Positions 32,993 through 41,670 of a stretch of DNA of 64,000 nucleotides are shown piece by piece (position 1 is the first letter of the stretch; each line of letters begins with the position of its first letter). This DNA comes from an uncultured Rhodopila sp. (GTDB lineage Bacteria > Pseudomonadota > Alphaproteobacteria > Acetobacterales > Acetobacteraceae), in assembly GCF_903944925.1 (NCBI RefSeq), contig NZ_CAJATU010000141.1, positions 62,001 to 126,000 of the forward strand, read 5' to 3'. Below the pieces are notes generated by a model, which ran no database searches, was not told the origin of the DNA, and worked only from the letters and a program-made list of their open reading frames with translations. The position numbers were made by a program, and so were the translations under genes.

Positions 32993-33565
32993 TGCCCCAT
33001 CTCTGACGGCCTCGGCTTCACCGGCGGCCGGGATCCGCCTGGTTTCGGTCGCTGAAGACAATCTGTTCAGCGAACCCTCTATGCGTTGCACGATCGGGGA
33101 ACTTGCGAGGTAGGCCCGCATTTCCTCCGAGTGAAACACCGGAGACGCGATCGGCTTCTGTAGCACGGCGTCCAATACACTGCGCGGGTCCTGCTGTAGT
33201 GTGTCAATTTGTTCCGGGGTCAGTTGGACGCCTGGGATGGAGGCGGAACGCCCCGGCCCGGTGAACAGGGCGCAGACCAGGTCCGGGACGGCAAAAATGA
33301 GATCGAATTCAGTCCCGTTCGACCACGATTGCAGCAGATAGTTGTATTCCGCTTCTTGCCGCCGGACGTCCTCGGGGTCGGTCGCGTCAGCGTCAAGCAC
33401 AACGATCACGGGCTGACGCCGCTTCATCATGATCGAAGCCGCCAAAGATACGGCCGAGGATTCCCCGCCCGCCGATACCACCTGGTGCTCGGGGAGTGAC
33501 GGCGGCGCCAACACCAGTTCCATGAGCGCCTTGTCGTTCGGGCCTTCGACGATCAGATAAATCAT
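32972..33565 (-). CDS. TOPRIM-like domain protein
   Basis: The 197-residue protein starts MIYLIVEGPNDKALMELVL, with the TOPRIM Glu in the first strand, and has PVIVVLDADATDPEDV, the DxD of the second motif. TOPRIM domains with this E...DxD pattern occur in topoisomerases, primases, OLD nucleases and small stand-alone proteins linked to anti-phage systems. No ATPase domain is fused here. The ATG at 33565 overlaps the upstream small ORF by 4 bases, so the two form a unit. The C-terminal 30 residues, rich in Arg/Ala, may be a readthrough extension. Catalysis and role are unknown. Confidence 0.65.
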   Translation of the reverse strand: MIYLIVEGPNDKALMELVLAPPSLPEHQVVSAGGESSAVSLAASIMMKRRQPVIVVLDADATDPEDVRRQEAEYNYLLQSWSNGTEFDLIFAVPDLVCALFTGPGRSASIPGVQLTPEQIDTLQQDPRSVLDAVLQKPIASPVFHSEEMRAYLASSPIVQRIEGSLNRLSSATETRRIPAAGEAEAVRDGASLQPHA

Positions 33566-33795
33566 GCCAAAGCCGCCTCCAGAACGTTGAAGAATGGCAA
33601 GCCCATTTCGACGTTGGTCCGGTATTTCAGCAACAAAGGCCGGACGAAATCGCGGGTTGCAAGGGCATACTCGATTTCCGGCTTATCCCATAGCAGATCG
33701 GCCTGGGGGGCAAGGAAGTGCGCCATCGTCAGCGCTGGCGGCGTGTATCCGGTGCGGCTGAATAGAGGGCCAATGACGCTTGCATGCCGCCTCAT
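33562..33795 (-). CDS. Small hypothetical protein coupled to the TOPRIM gene
   Basis: The 77-residue product (ATG 33795) reads RRHASVIGPLFSRTGYTPPALTMAHFLAPQADLLWDKPEIEYALATRDFVRPLL. It has no membrane span and no motif I recognise. No ribosome binding site is visible at ATG 33795, and the same frame stays open about 85 bases further upstream without a start codon, which suggests it may be the C-terminal piece of a longer lost gene. It is coupled to the TOPRIM gene by a 4-base overlap. Confidence 0.5.
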   Translation of the reverse strand: MRRHASVIGPLFSRTGYTPPALTMAHFLAPQADLLWDKPEIEYALATRDFVRPLLLKYRTNVEMGLPFFNVLEAALA

Positions 33796-33902
33796 CAACT
33801 GGTTTCGGAGCTTCGCGTCGGCTCCGCCGTGACGCGAGCTTTGTCGCCACCCATCCGGCCGACTCCAAGGTCCTTGGCCTCAAGTGAGCCGCCGGGTGCG
33901 CG

Positions 33903-34082
33903 GTGTTCTTTGAGCGTAATCGAGGGCAGCCCGTGTTCGCCCGGCTTTGGTCCCGACAAGGTCTATACGGCGCGACTTCAGAACAAATAGTGCATGCGCG
34001 CAACGCGACGATAGTGGAATTCGCGGAGATGCCGTTGCAACGGAAGTTTACCGCGCGGTTGGTGGCGATCGAGCGGCACTGA
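33903..34082 (+). other. Unrecognised 59-residue ORF or gene fragment in a gene-poor stretch
   Basis: Between 33796 and 34269 only one open stretch looks protein-like. It is a GTG-started frame too short for the track: FFERNRGQPVFARLWSRQGLYGATSEQIV, ending TARLVAIERH. There is no ribosome binding site and no family I know. It may be a remnant. The remainder of this 474-base gap holds nothing else I can support. Confidence 0.25.
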
Positions 34083-34269
34083 CTTAGTCTGGAACCTCGG
34101 ACAGCTAGCCGGTTGCGCCGGCATCCGATCGGTCGACGTCTGATCGACGGTCGGGATCTTGTGCCTCGGGCGTTCCGACTGAAACGATGGCATTTTCCGG
34201 AGAGCCACCTTGTCAAGGCTTATTGTTGGTGTAACATCATTATTGTTGTGGGACTCAAGGAGGGTCAAT

Positions 34270-34821
34270 ATGGCGACGACGAGAGTTGGGCAATCTGCCA
34301 AGGCGCAACCGGCTGAGCCGGAGACCGTCGATGCGCGGTCCGCAGAGGAACGTGACCGGCTAAAATCGAAGGAGCAGTGGCTGCGTGAGGAACTTAGGGC
34401 GTCAAGGACGCAACTCTCAAACCAGATGCAATGGGGAATAACGGTTTTGGCTGCGGTTTCGATTAATTTATACTATATCAGAAAAGACGTTCATACTCAT
34501 CTTGTACAACAGCATAGAATAGACCCAAGCGAAATGCTGCCATTTCAAAGGTGGATTATAGGAACCATACTTTTAATTTTCCTCGCTTGGATATTTACGT
34601 CTCTTACACGTAGATATTCTATTCATCACGGCGTTTACAGAGATCAACTCATGGAGATGAACGGCGGATTTTCGGGGATAGAAGAAAAAGTTCCCAGAGC
34701 TAGGTTTCTACACAACGCGCCATCTTTTCTTTACTTCAGTATACCTGCCTTGGACATAATGGCTTGGACTATGTTCTACGCTGGTGAAAAGTTACAATTC
34801 AATTTCTTGGTACCTTGGTGA
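34270..34821 (+). CDS. AT-rich membrane protein of unknown function
   Basis: The 183-residue protein starts at ATG 34270, with AAGGAGG 6 bases upstream; the track start at 34210 is earlier and less likely. A charged N-terminal helix (RSAEERDRLKSKEQWLREELRASRTQL, probably coiled coil) is followed by three hydrophobic segments: GITVLAAVSINLYYI, WIIGTILLIFLAWIFTSLT and FLYFSIPALDIMAWTMFY. From about 34430 base composition is strikingly AT-rich relative to everything around it, with ATA and TTA codons otherwise rare here. That strongly suggests recent transfer. I know no family. Confidence 0.8.
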   Translation: MATTRVGQSAKAQPAEPETVDARSAEERDRLKSKEQWLREELRASRTQLSNQMQWGITVLAAVSINLYYIRKDVHTHLVQQHRIDPSEMLPFQRWIIGTILLIFLAWIFTSLTRRYSIHHGVYRDQLMEMNGGFSGIEEKVPRARFLHNAPSFLYFSIPALDIMAWTMFYAGEKLQFNFLVPW

Positions 34822-34975
34822 CGGGGATTCGATGGATAATGTCGCGAGATCAAGCGCCCCAAAATGGGGGAAGGCACCGCTCCCATGCCCACCTTTTGAG
34901 CACTTGATATCCATCGAAAGTAAGGTATCAGGCAGGCCAAACTCTCGACTAATATCTCTCTATTAAAGGAGACCC

Positions 34976-36601
34976 CTACCCCGCCGCCGCCACAGCCTTC
35001 CCGCCCGACAGCCTGAAGATCCGGTCCAGCCGCTCCACCCCGGTCAGCCGGTGGGTAATCAGCACCACCGTCCGCCCCGCCGCCGATTCATTCAGCGTCT
35101 CCAGAAACGACCGCTCCGTCTCCGCATCCAGCCCGGCGCACGGCTCGTCCAATATCAATATCGGTGCCGGAGACAACAAAGCCCGCGCCAAAGCCAGCCG
35201 CCGCCCCTGCCCGCCGGAGAACCGCGTGCCGCCCTCGCCCACCCACGTCTCCAACTGATCCGGCAACCCCCGCACCAGATCGCCGATCCGGGCCGCATCC
35301 AGCGCCGCCCAAAGCGACACCTCATCCGCCTCCGGCCGAGCCAGCAGCAAATTCGCCCGGATCGTGTCATCGAACAGATGCGTCGTCTGCCCCAGCCAGC
35401 CAATCCGCGCCCGCACCAACGCCGCCGGCAGGAACGCGATATCCGTCCCGCCCAGCAGGATCTGCCCCGACCGCGGCGCCACCACCTTCAGCGCCAGCGC
35501 CGCCAAGGTGGACTTTCCCGCCCCCGACGGACCCAGCAACGCCACCCGCGCCCCCTCCGGCACCTCCAACGTCAACCCGTCAAACACCGGCGGCCGATCG
35601 GCTGACCAGCGGAACTGCACGGCCTCGAAGCGCAGCCCGCAACCCAGCGGCATCGCCGCCGGATCAGCCGGGTCGGGCACCGGCACCGGCGCATCCGCCG
35701 CCTCCAGCACCCGCCGCGCCGCCGCCGACGCATGTCCCGCCAGCGCCCCCGCCCGAGGCAGCCCGCTGATCGCCTCGAACGCCGCCAGCACCAGGAACGC
35801 CGCCGCCACCGCCGCCGCCGGATGCGCCCCGGAATCAATCAGCACCGCCAGCACCGCAATCTGAGCGCACAGGAACGCTCCCGCCGCCGCCAAAGCCGTC
35901 CGTCCCGACATCGCCTGCTGCGCGGCGAACAGCCCCGCCTCTTTCGCCTGCACATTGGCCAGCATGCGGCCCTCGGCGGCGAACGCCCGCACCTCCCGCA
36001 GCCCGGTCAGCGCATCCAGTGCGGCGACGCGTAGCGCCCCGGCCTCCGCAGCCAGGCCGGAGCCGGTGCGCACCGAGGCGCGCATCGCGACCCACGGCAG
36101 CACGAACGCCGCGATCGCGAACAGCACGCCGATTTCTGTCGCCAGCGCGGCGGAGCGGTGCGCGATCAGCAGCACCAGCCCCGGCAGCAGCATGACTGCC
36201 CCGGCCAGCGGCAGCACCATGCGCAGATAGATCCCGTCCAGCGCCTCGACATCGCCGACAAGCCGCGACAAAACGTCGCCGGCCTGGCGGAAGCCCAACC
36301 CGCCCGCGCCGGTCCGTGCCAGGGACTTGAAGAACCAAACCCGCACATCGGCCAGCGCGCGGAACGTCGCGGTATGCGTCGTCACCCGCTCCAGATAGCG
36401 CAGCACCACGCGGCTGACGCCAAACACCCGCAGCACCAGCGGCAGGGTCAGCACGCCGGCCACCGCCGCGCCAATTGCGTAGCCCGACATCGCCATCAGC
36501 GCGACGCCGGCCTCCAGCGCTGCCAGCGACAGGACCACGCCCGCCGCCAGCCACAGGAACTGCGGCGTCCAGAGCAACAGTATCCGGCTCAACGGCCCCA
36601 T
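34976..36601 (-). CDS. cydC: Thiol reductant ABC exporter, CydC subunit
   Basis: The 541-residue protein has an N-terminal membrane domain of six hydrophobic helices and a C-terminal ABC domain: GPSGAGKSTLAALALK (Walker A), FSGGQGRRLALARALL (signature), ILILDEPCAG (Walker B), and ITHRL (switch His). With CydD it forms the heterodimer that exports cysteine/glutathione and is needed for cytochrome bd assembly. ATG 36601 overlaps the cydD stop (TGATG), with AAGGGG 8 bases upstream; a GTG one codon earlier is also possible. Cytochrome bd genes are not adjacent; downstream lies the AT-rich islet. Confidence 0.93.
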   Translation of the reverse strand: MGPLSRILLLWTPQFLWLAAGVVLSLAALEAGVALMAMSGYAIGAAVAGVLTLPLVLRVFGVSRVVLRYLERVTTHTATFRALADVRVWFFKSLARTGAGGLGFRQAGDVLSRLVGDVEALDGIYLRMVLPLAGAVMLLPGLVLLIAHRSAALATEIGVLFAIAAFVLPWVAMRASVRTGSGLAAEAGALRVAALDALTGLREVRAFAAEGRMLANVQAKEAGLFAAQQAMSGRTALAAAGAFLCAQIAVLAVLIDSGAHPAAAVAAAFLVLAAFEAISGLPRAGALAGHASAAARRVLEAADAPVPVPDPADPAAMPLGCGLRFEAVQFRWSADRPPVFDGLTLEVPEGARVALLGPSGAGKSTLAALALKVVAPRSGQILLGGTDIAFLPAALVRARIGWLGQTTHLFDDTIRANLLLARPEADEVSLWAALDAARIGDLVRGLPDQLETWVGEGGTRFSGGQGRRLALARALLSPAPILILDEPCAGLDAETERSFLETLNESAAGRTVVLITHRLTGVERLDRIFRLSGGKAVAAAG

Positions 36602-38328
36602 CACGCGGCCCCCTTCGCCGCGTCGCGCGCGGTCACTGCCTTGCCGTCCCGCATATCCAGCCGCCGCCCGCCGAAGCCATGCGCGGCGGAGGAGTGGCTC
36701 GCCAGGATCACCGTCCGCCCGATCGCCAGACGGCCAAGGCTCTCCAGCACCTCCTTCTCGGTGGCAGGGTCCAAATGCGCCGTCGGTTCATCCAGCAGCA
36801 GCAGCGGCGCGTTTTTCAAATACGCCCGGGCGATGGCGACGCGCTGCGCCTGGCCGCCGGACAGGCCGTAGCCGCTCTCGCCAATCGGCGTATCGAGGCC
36901 CTGCGGCAGCCCGGCGGTGAACTGGTCCAGCCGCGCGGAGTGGGCGGCGGCGGCGACTTCCTCCGCGGTGGCTTCCGGCCGGGCGAACAGGATGTTGTCG
37001 CGGATCGAACCGGCGAACAGCACCGGACGCTGGCCGATCCAGGCGGTCAGGCGGGACAGGGCTTGCGGGACGAGGTCGGTGATGTCGGCACCGTTGATCG
37101 TCACCTTGCCGCCGGTCGGCCGCACGAACCCGAGCAGGATTTCGATCACCGACGACTTGCCCGCGCCGGACGGACCGGCCAGCACCAGCGTCTCACCGGC
37201 GGCGGCCTTGAACGACAGCCCGTCCAGAGCCGGTCCGCGCGTCGGGTCCCAGGTCAGGTTTACGCCGTCGAACAGCACCGTGACCCCGCGGGCGGCAACG
37301 GTGCGGATCTCCGCGGCCGGCACCACCGGCTGCGGCAGCGGCGGCAAGTCGACCAAACATTCCGCGGCACCCGTGGCGTGCAGCTTGTCCTGGTAGGCCG
37401 CCGAATAGGTCCGCAGCGGCGCGAAGAACTCCGGCGCCAGCAGCAGCACCGCCAGGGCCGGCCAAAGCTGCGCCGAGAATGCGGCATCGCTGGCGACCCG
37501 CAGGTCGGAGAAATAGTGGATCGCCAGGACGACCATCGCCAGCGCGGCGGCGATATCGAGCACGGCGGAGGACAGGAATGCCACCCGCAGCACCCGCATG
37601 GTGCGGACGCGCAGATCCTTGGCGGCGCGGGCCATGCCGCGCGCCTCGTCCTGCGCCCGGCCATACAGGACGATGGTGGCAATGCCGCGCACCCGGTCGA
37701 GGAAGCGCGCCTGCAGCCGCGCCAGCGCCAGGAACTGCCGGCGCGAGGCCGCGGCCGCACCGATACCGGCGACCGCCATGCCCACCGGCACCACCATCCC
37801 GCACCCCAGCAACAGCAGCGCCGCCCAGGGATCTGCATATAGCACGGCCAGCAGCACGACGACGGGACCGGCGACCGCATAGGCCGCGGCCGGCACGTAG
37901 TGCGAGAACAGGCCCTCCAGCGCCTCGATCCGATCCACGACGATGGTCGCCAGGTCGCCGGAGTGGTGAGTGCGCAGCAGCGACGGGCCGGCATGCAGCA
38001 GGCGGGTCATAGCGTCGCTGCGCAACCGCCGCCGTGCCGCGGCCCCGGCTGCGAAAGCGGCCTGCTCCGTCAGATAGGTCAACGCCGCGCGGACCAGCGC
38101 CAGCCCGCCGAACACCGCGAGACCGGTTATCGGCAGCGACGCACCCTCGAACGCCGCGGCCAAAACCGTGGCGGCGGCGAAGGCCTGCCCGATCGCCAGG
38201 ACCGTCCCGAGGACGTGCAAAAGCAGCACCGGCTTTGCCGCACGCCGCCCCGCCCGCTGCTCTTGCCGCAACCACGATCTCGCGGCCGCCTTTTTGGAGT
38301 CTGCCGGCTTGGGAAGTGTCTGTGCCAT
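36601..38328 (-). CDS. cydD: Thiol reductant ABC exporter, CydD subunit
   Basis: The 575-residue protein is the CydD half: membrane domain first, then an ABC domain with GPSGAGKSSVIEILLG, LSGGQAQRVAIARAYL, LLLLDEPTAHLD and ASHSS. The N-terminus is longer than usual, with a basic stretch (SWLRQEQRAGRRAAKP) before the first helix. It begins the cydDC operon. The 240 bases before it, shared with the divergent histidine kinase, are AT-rich. No cydA/cydB is in the window. Confidence 0.93.
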   Translation of the reverse strand: MAQTLPKPADSKKAAARSWLRQEQRAGRRAAKPVLLLHVLGTVLAIGQAFAAATVLAAAFEGASLPITGLAVFGGLALVRAALTYLTEQAAFAAGAAARRRLRSDAMTRLLHAGPSLLRTHHSGDLATIVVDRIEALEGLFSHYVPAAAYAVAGPVVVLLAVLYADPWAALLLLGCGMVVPVGMAVAGIGAAAASRRQFLALARLQARFLDRVRGIATIVLYGRAQDEARGMARAAKDLRVRTMRVLRVAFLSSAVLDIAAALAMVVLAIHYFSDLRVASDAAFSAQLWPALAVLLLAPEFFAPLRTYSAAYQDKLHATGAAECLVDLPPLPQPVVPAAEIRTVAARGVTVLFDGVNLTWDPTRGPALDGLSFKAAAGETLVLAGPSGAGKSSVIEILLGFVRPTGGKVTINGADITDLVPQALSRLTAWIGQRPVLFAGSIRDNILFARPEATAEEVAAAAHSARLDQFTAGLPQGLDTPIGESGYGLSGGQAQRVAIARAYLKNAPLLLLDEPTAHLDPATEKEVLESLGRLAIGRTVILASHSSAAHGFGGRRLDMRDGKAVTARDAAKGAA

Positions 38329-38570
38329 GCCGGGCGCCTTAGCCCAAGCCCGCGGCGCTGCACAGCCTGACGGTGCGCCGATGGCGGTTAAAATTTCCCC
38401 ATTGGTCCGAATGCCGCGCTACCGGCCGGGCGCGCAAAATCACTTTCATGACAAACCAATCACTATACTGGGTTGATACGAAGATAAGTCATGCTAGCGC
38501 TATCACACGCTATTGAGGCCAGCATGGATACAGATCGATTACTATATTGTCTCATGATTGTTATAAAACC

Positions 38571-39896
38571 ATGGCCCATACAATAGCACCCGGGGCGCCC
38601 GCCTCCAGCAGCAATCCGGCCGGCGACTCCCTGCCGCGGCAGAACCACGACCAGCAGACGATCGAGGCGCTGCGCCAGCAAAACGCGGCGCTGGAGGCCC
38701 GGTTGGCGGCGATGACGACCGAGTGCGAGCAATGCCGGGCCGCCCGCGCCGCGGCGCAGCGGCTGGAAACGCTGGGCCACCTTGCCGGCGGCATGGCGCA
38801 TGATTTCAGCAACGTGCTGCAGGCGGTGCTGGCCGTCGCCTCGCTGCTGAAGCGCAATCCGCATGAGCCGGAGCGCGTGCTGCGCCAGGTCGAAATGCTT
38901 GAAAAAGCCAGCGCCCGCGGCTCCGCCGTCACCGGCCGGCTGCTCGCCTACGGCCGCGCCCGGGAAGCCGGGATCGAAACGGTCAAGCCGCATGTCCTGT
39001 TGACCCATCTGCACGAATCCCTCCAGCCGACGATGCCCGGCGTGACCATAACGGTTCACGTCGCGCCCGGCGTTCCGCACCTGACGACGGATCGCAATCA
39101 GTTGGAAATGACGCTGATCAATCTGGCCAACAACGCCCGCGACGCGATGTTCGGCCGCACCGCGCTGCTGACCCTGTCGGCGGAATGGACTCCGGGCGTG
39201 CCGGGACAAGCCGATATCCGGTCCGCGGCCGGTTTCGTCTGCCTGGCGGTGCGCGACACCGGCTGCGGCATGGATGCGGCGACCGTGGATCGCGCATCCG
39301 AGCCGTTTTTCACCACCAAGCCGCCGGGCAAGGGCACCGGGCTGGGCCTCGCCCTGGCCTATCGCTTCTGCAACCAGTCCGGCGGCATGCTGACGATCGA
39401 TAGCACCCCTGGCATCGGCACGACGGTTCGGATGTACCTGCCCGCCGGCGATACGGCGGCTCTGGCCGCCCCGAACCCCGCCGTCTCGCGCTTCGCCATC
39501 CCCGGTCCGGTGGCAATTCTGGTGCAGCATGAACCCGTGGTGCGGGACGGACTGCGCACCGGTCTGCTCGCCCGCGGCTTTCGCGTAATCGATGCGGCCC
39601 GTGCGGATGCCGAGGCCGATCCGAAGCCGGATTTGCTGGTTGTGGATGTGTCGGAGGATCAACCGGGTGCGGCGGAGGTGCTCACGGCGTGGCGGCAGCT
39701 TATCCCCGGTCTGCCGGCGGTGGTCCTGCTGGACCGCGCCGCAAAGCCCGACTCCGCCCTGACGGACGGGGCGGTGACGGACGGGGCGGTGACGCTGATC
39801 AAACCGGTCGCGCCGGCCGATTTGGCGGACGCGGCGGTGCGCCTGATGGCCGAGGCCGATCGGCCTGTCGCTGCGCCGCCGCCGGATGGCGTATAG
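38571..39896 (+). CDS. Hybrid sensor histidine kinase with C-terminal receiver-like domain
   Basis: The 441-residue protein has no membrane span. An N-terminal helical stretch with two Cys (CEQC) leads into [19 protein letters not shown], the H-box with phospho-accepting His. The HATPase domain has [10 protein letters not shown] (N box), VRDTGCGM (G1), [12 protein letters not shown] (G2). The C-terminal 110 residues resemble a receiver ([10 protein letters not shown] with the Asp, [10 protein letters not shown] with the Lys), but the usual acidic pair near its start is replaced by QHEP, so phosphotransfer may be impaired. It has a short exact repeat (TDGAV twice). Input is probably cytoplasmic. 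No response regulator gene is next to it. Start ATG 38571; no good ribosome binding site at this or the track's TTG. Confidence 0.88.
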   Translation: MAHTIAPGAPASSSNPAGDSLPRQNHDQQTIEALRQQNAALEARLAAMTTECEQCRAARAAAQRLETLGHLAGGMAHDFSNVLQAVLAVASLLKRNPHEPERVLRQVEMLEKASARGSAVTGRLLAYGRAREAGIETVKPHVLLTHLHESLQPTMPGVTITVHVAPGVPHLTTDRNQLEMTLINLANNARDAMFGRTALLTLSAEWTPGVPGQADIRSAAGFVCLAVRDTGCGMDAATVDRASEPFFTTKPPGKGTGLGLALAYRFCNQSGGMLTIDSTPGIGTTVRMYLPAGDTAALAAPNPAVSRFAIPGPVAILVQHEPVVRDGLRTGLLARGFRVIDAARADAEADPKPDLLVVDVSEDQPGAAEVLTAWRQLIPGLPAVVLLDRAAKPDSALTDGAVTDGAVTLIKPVAPADLADAAVRLMAEADRPVAAPPPDGV

Positions 39897-39973
39897 ATGT
39901 GCGGTTCCGCAATGGCAGCTTTTTTTACCGCGCCCGGTTGCCCGCCGCTCCGGTCTGAACCAAGGTCCGCCAC

Positions 39974-40810
39974 ATGTTGATCGCCCGCACCCTCCCCGAC
40001 CTGCGCACCGCCTGCACGCGCTTGCGCCGCCACGCCGATGCCCTGGCCCTCGTCCCGACGATGGGGGCGCTGCACGCCGGCCATCGCAGCCTAGTACGCC
40101 AGGCCGTTGCCTCCGGCGCGGCGACAGTGGCTTCCATCTTCGTCAACCCGTTGCAGTTCGGCCCGAACGAGGATCTGTCGCGCTACCCCCGGGATGAACC
40201 GGGCGACCTGGCGGCGCTGGAGGCGGAAGGCTGCGCCCTGGCCTGGCTGCCGGACGTCGCCACGATGTATCCCCTCGGTGAGGCGACCGCGGTCATGGTC
40301 CGCGGTCCGGCGGAACGCTGGGAGGGCGAGGTGCGTCCCGGCCATTTCCTCGGCGTCGCCACCGTGTGCGCCAAGTTGTTCGGCCAGGTCCGGCCGGACC
40401 GCGCCTATTTCGGCGAGAAAGACTGGCAGCAATTGCAGGTGGTCAAGCGGATGGTCGCGGACCTGCTGCTGCCGCTGGAGATCGTGGGCGTCGAGACCGT
40501 GCGGGAGGCCGATGGTTTGGCCTTGTCGTCGCGCAACCGCTTCCTCTCGGCCGGCGAACGTGCGGTGGCCCCCGCCTTGGTACGCGCGTTGCGCGGCGTG
40601 GCGGCGCGCGTCGGCTATGGCGAACCCGCCGGGGCGCCGCTGGCGGAGGCCCGGGCCGAGCTGGCCGCAAACGGCTTCGGCGTGGATTACGTCGCGCTGG
40701 TCGATGGCCCGACTCTCGTGCCGCTCGAACGCGACGCCCCGGATGCGCGGTTGATTGTCGCGGCGAAGCTGGGAAGCGTTCGGTTGATCGACAATATCGG
40801 CATCGGCTGA
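39974..40810 (+). CDS. panC: Pantoate--beta-alanine ligase
   Basis: The 278-residue protein has the PanC motifs PTMGALHAGHRSL (nucleotide-binding HIGH-like), SIFVNPLQFGPNEDL, VRPGHFLGVATVCAKLF, FGEKDWQQLQV, and LALSSRNRFL. It joins pantoate and beta-alanine with ATP to make pantothenate, on the route to coenzyme A. Length is that of typical PanC. The start is ATG 39974. No other pan gene is adjacent. Confidence 0.96.
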   Translation: MLIARTLPDLRTACTRLRRHADALALVPTMGALHAGHRSLVRQAVASGAATVASIFVNPLQFGPNEDLSRYPRDEPGDLAALEAEGCALAWLPDVATMYPLGEATAVMVRGPAERWEGEVRPGHFLGVATVCAKLFGQVRPDRAYFGEKDWQQLQVVKRMVADLLLPLEIVGVETVREADGLALSSRNRFLSAGERAVAPALVRALRGVAARVGYGEPAGAPLAEARAELAANGFGVDYVALVDGPTLVPLERDAPDARLIVAAKLGSVRLIDNIGIG

Positions 40811-40840
40811 GTCCAGTCGGTTGGTGCAAAGGATGCGCTG

Positions 40841-41239
40841 ATGACTTACCCTCTTGTGACGTCGGGCTATGCGGCGCTGCTGGCCTTGATATTCTTGGCG
40901 CTGTCGGCCTGGGTTGTCGCCGGCCGGTTCGGCTTCAAGGTCAACCATGGCGACGGCGGCGATGTTCGCCTGAACCGCCGCATCCGGGCGCACGCCAATT
41001 TCGCCGAGTATGTTCCGTTTATTCTTTTCCTTGTGGCTTTGCTTGAAGCCCGGGCCACCAGCCGGTTCACCGTCCATGCGCTGCTGCTGCCGTTGCTGAT
41101 CGCGCGGGTCGCGCATCCGTTCGGCATGCTCGCCCCGGAGAACGCCTTCCGGCAATTCGCCTTCCGCGGCGCCAGCGTGGTTGTCACGTTGACCGTGCTG
41201 GCCGCCGCGGCGGTGCTGCTGTTGCTGGATCTGGCGTAG
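40841..41239 (+). CDS. MAPEG family membrane protein
   Basis: The 132-residue protein has four hydrophobic segments. The motif NRRIRAHANFAEYVPFILFLVALLEA is typical of MAPEG family proteins (glutathione S-transferase-like/eicosanoid-related, bacterial YecN group). ATG 40841 follows panC by 30 bases, so the two may be cotranscribed. Substrate is unknown. Confidence 0.9.
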   Translation: MTYPLVTSGYAALLALIFLALSAWVVAGRFGFKVNHGDGGDVRLNRRIRAHANFAEYVPFILFLVALLEARATSRFTVHALLLPLLIARVAHPFGMLAPENAFRQFAFRGASVVVTLTVLAAAAVLLLLDLA

Positions 41240-41251
41240 CCGCCGCTACGC
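41234..41251. terminator. Palindrome spanning two convergent stop codons
   Basis: GCGTAGC, loop CGCC, GCTACGC: a perfect 7-bp stem that contains the TAG of the MAPEG gene and, on the other strand, the TAG of the VOC gene. No U-tract follows on the plus strand; CTT on one side is weak. It may help termination in both directions. Confidence 0.45.
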
Positions 41252-41653
41252 TTCGACCATCACCATCCACATCAGGCCGAACCGGTCCGTCAACATACCA
41301 AACTGCGGCGAGAAGAACGTCTTCGTCAGCGGCATGAACGGCTGCCCGCCCTCGGCTAGCGCCGCAAACGCGCGCTGCGCCTCGGCTTCATCCGCGACAG
41401 CCAAAGCCAGCGACACGCCGTTGAACGCCGGCTTGCCGGAGCATTGCCCGTCCGACATCATCACCGTCGATCCGCCGATTTTCACCGTCGCATGCATGAT
41501 CTTCTCGGGATCGGCGTGCAGCGGAGCGGAGTCTTTCTCGGGCGAGTCCTTGTAGCGCATCTGCATCTGCACCTCCGCGCCGACGGCGCCGCGGTAGAAT
41601 GCGATTGCCTCCTCACACTGTCCTTCGAAAAACAGATAAGGTTGGACGTTCAT
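41246..41653 (-). CDS. VOC family protein (PhnB/glyoxalase-like)
   Basis: The 135-residue protein is of the PhnB-like VOC type: VQPYLFFEGQCEEAIAFYRG, IMHATVKIGGSTVMMSDG, and FGMLTDRFGLMWMVMV are its conserved blocks. Members often act as 3-demethylubiquinone methyltransferase-like or unknown enzymes; function here is open. GGGAGGA lies just upstream of ATG 41653, which I use in place of the track's 41674. It follows the amidase by 17 bases on the same strand and is probably the last gene of the GGT-amidase-VOC set. Confidence 0.9.
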   Translation of the reverse strand: MNVQPYLFFEGQCEEAIAFYRGAVGAEVQMQMRYKDSPEKDSAPLHADPEKIMHATVKIGGSTVMMSDGQCSGKPAFNGVSLALAVADEAEAQRAFAALAEGGQPFMPLTKTFFSPQFGMLTDRFGLMWMVMVEA

Positions 41654-41670
41654 TGTGCTTCCTCCCTGGT

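Noticed and set aside
34784-34966. 60-residue plus-strand ORF after the AT-rich membrane protein
   Set aside because: It overlaps that gene in another frame, and no Shine-Dalgarno or family motif is visible.
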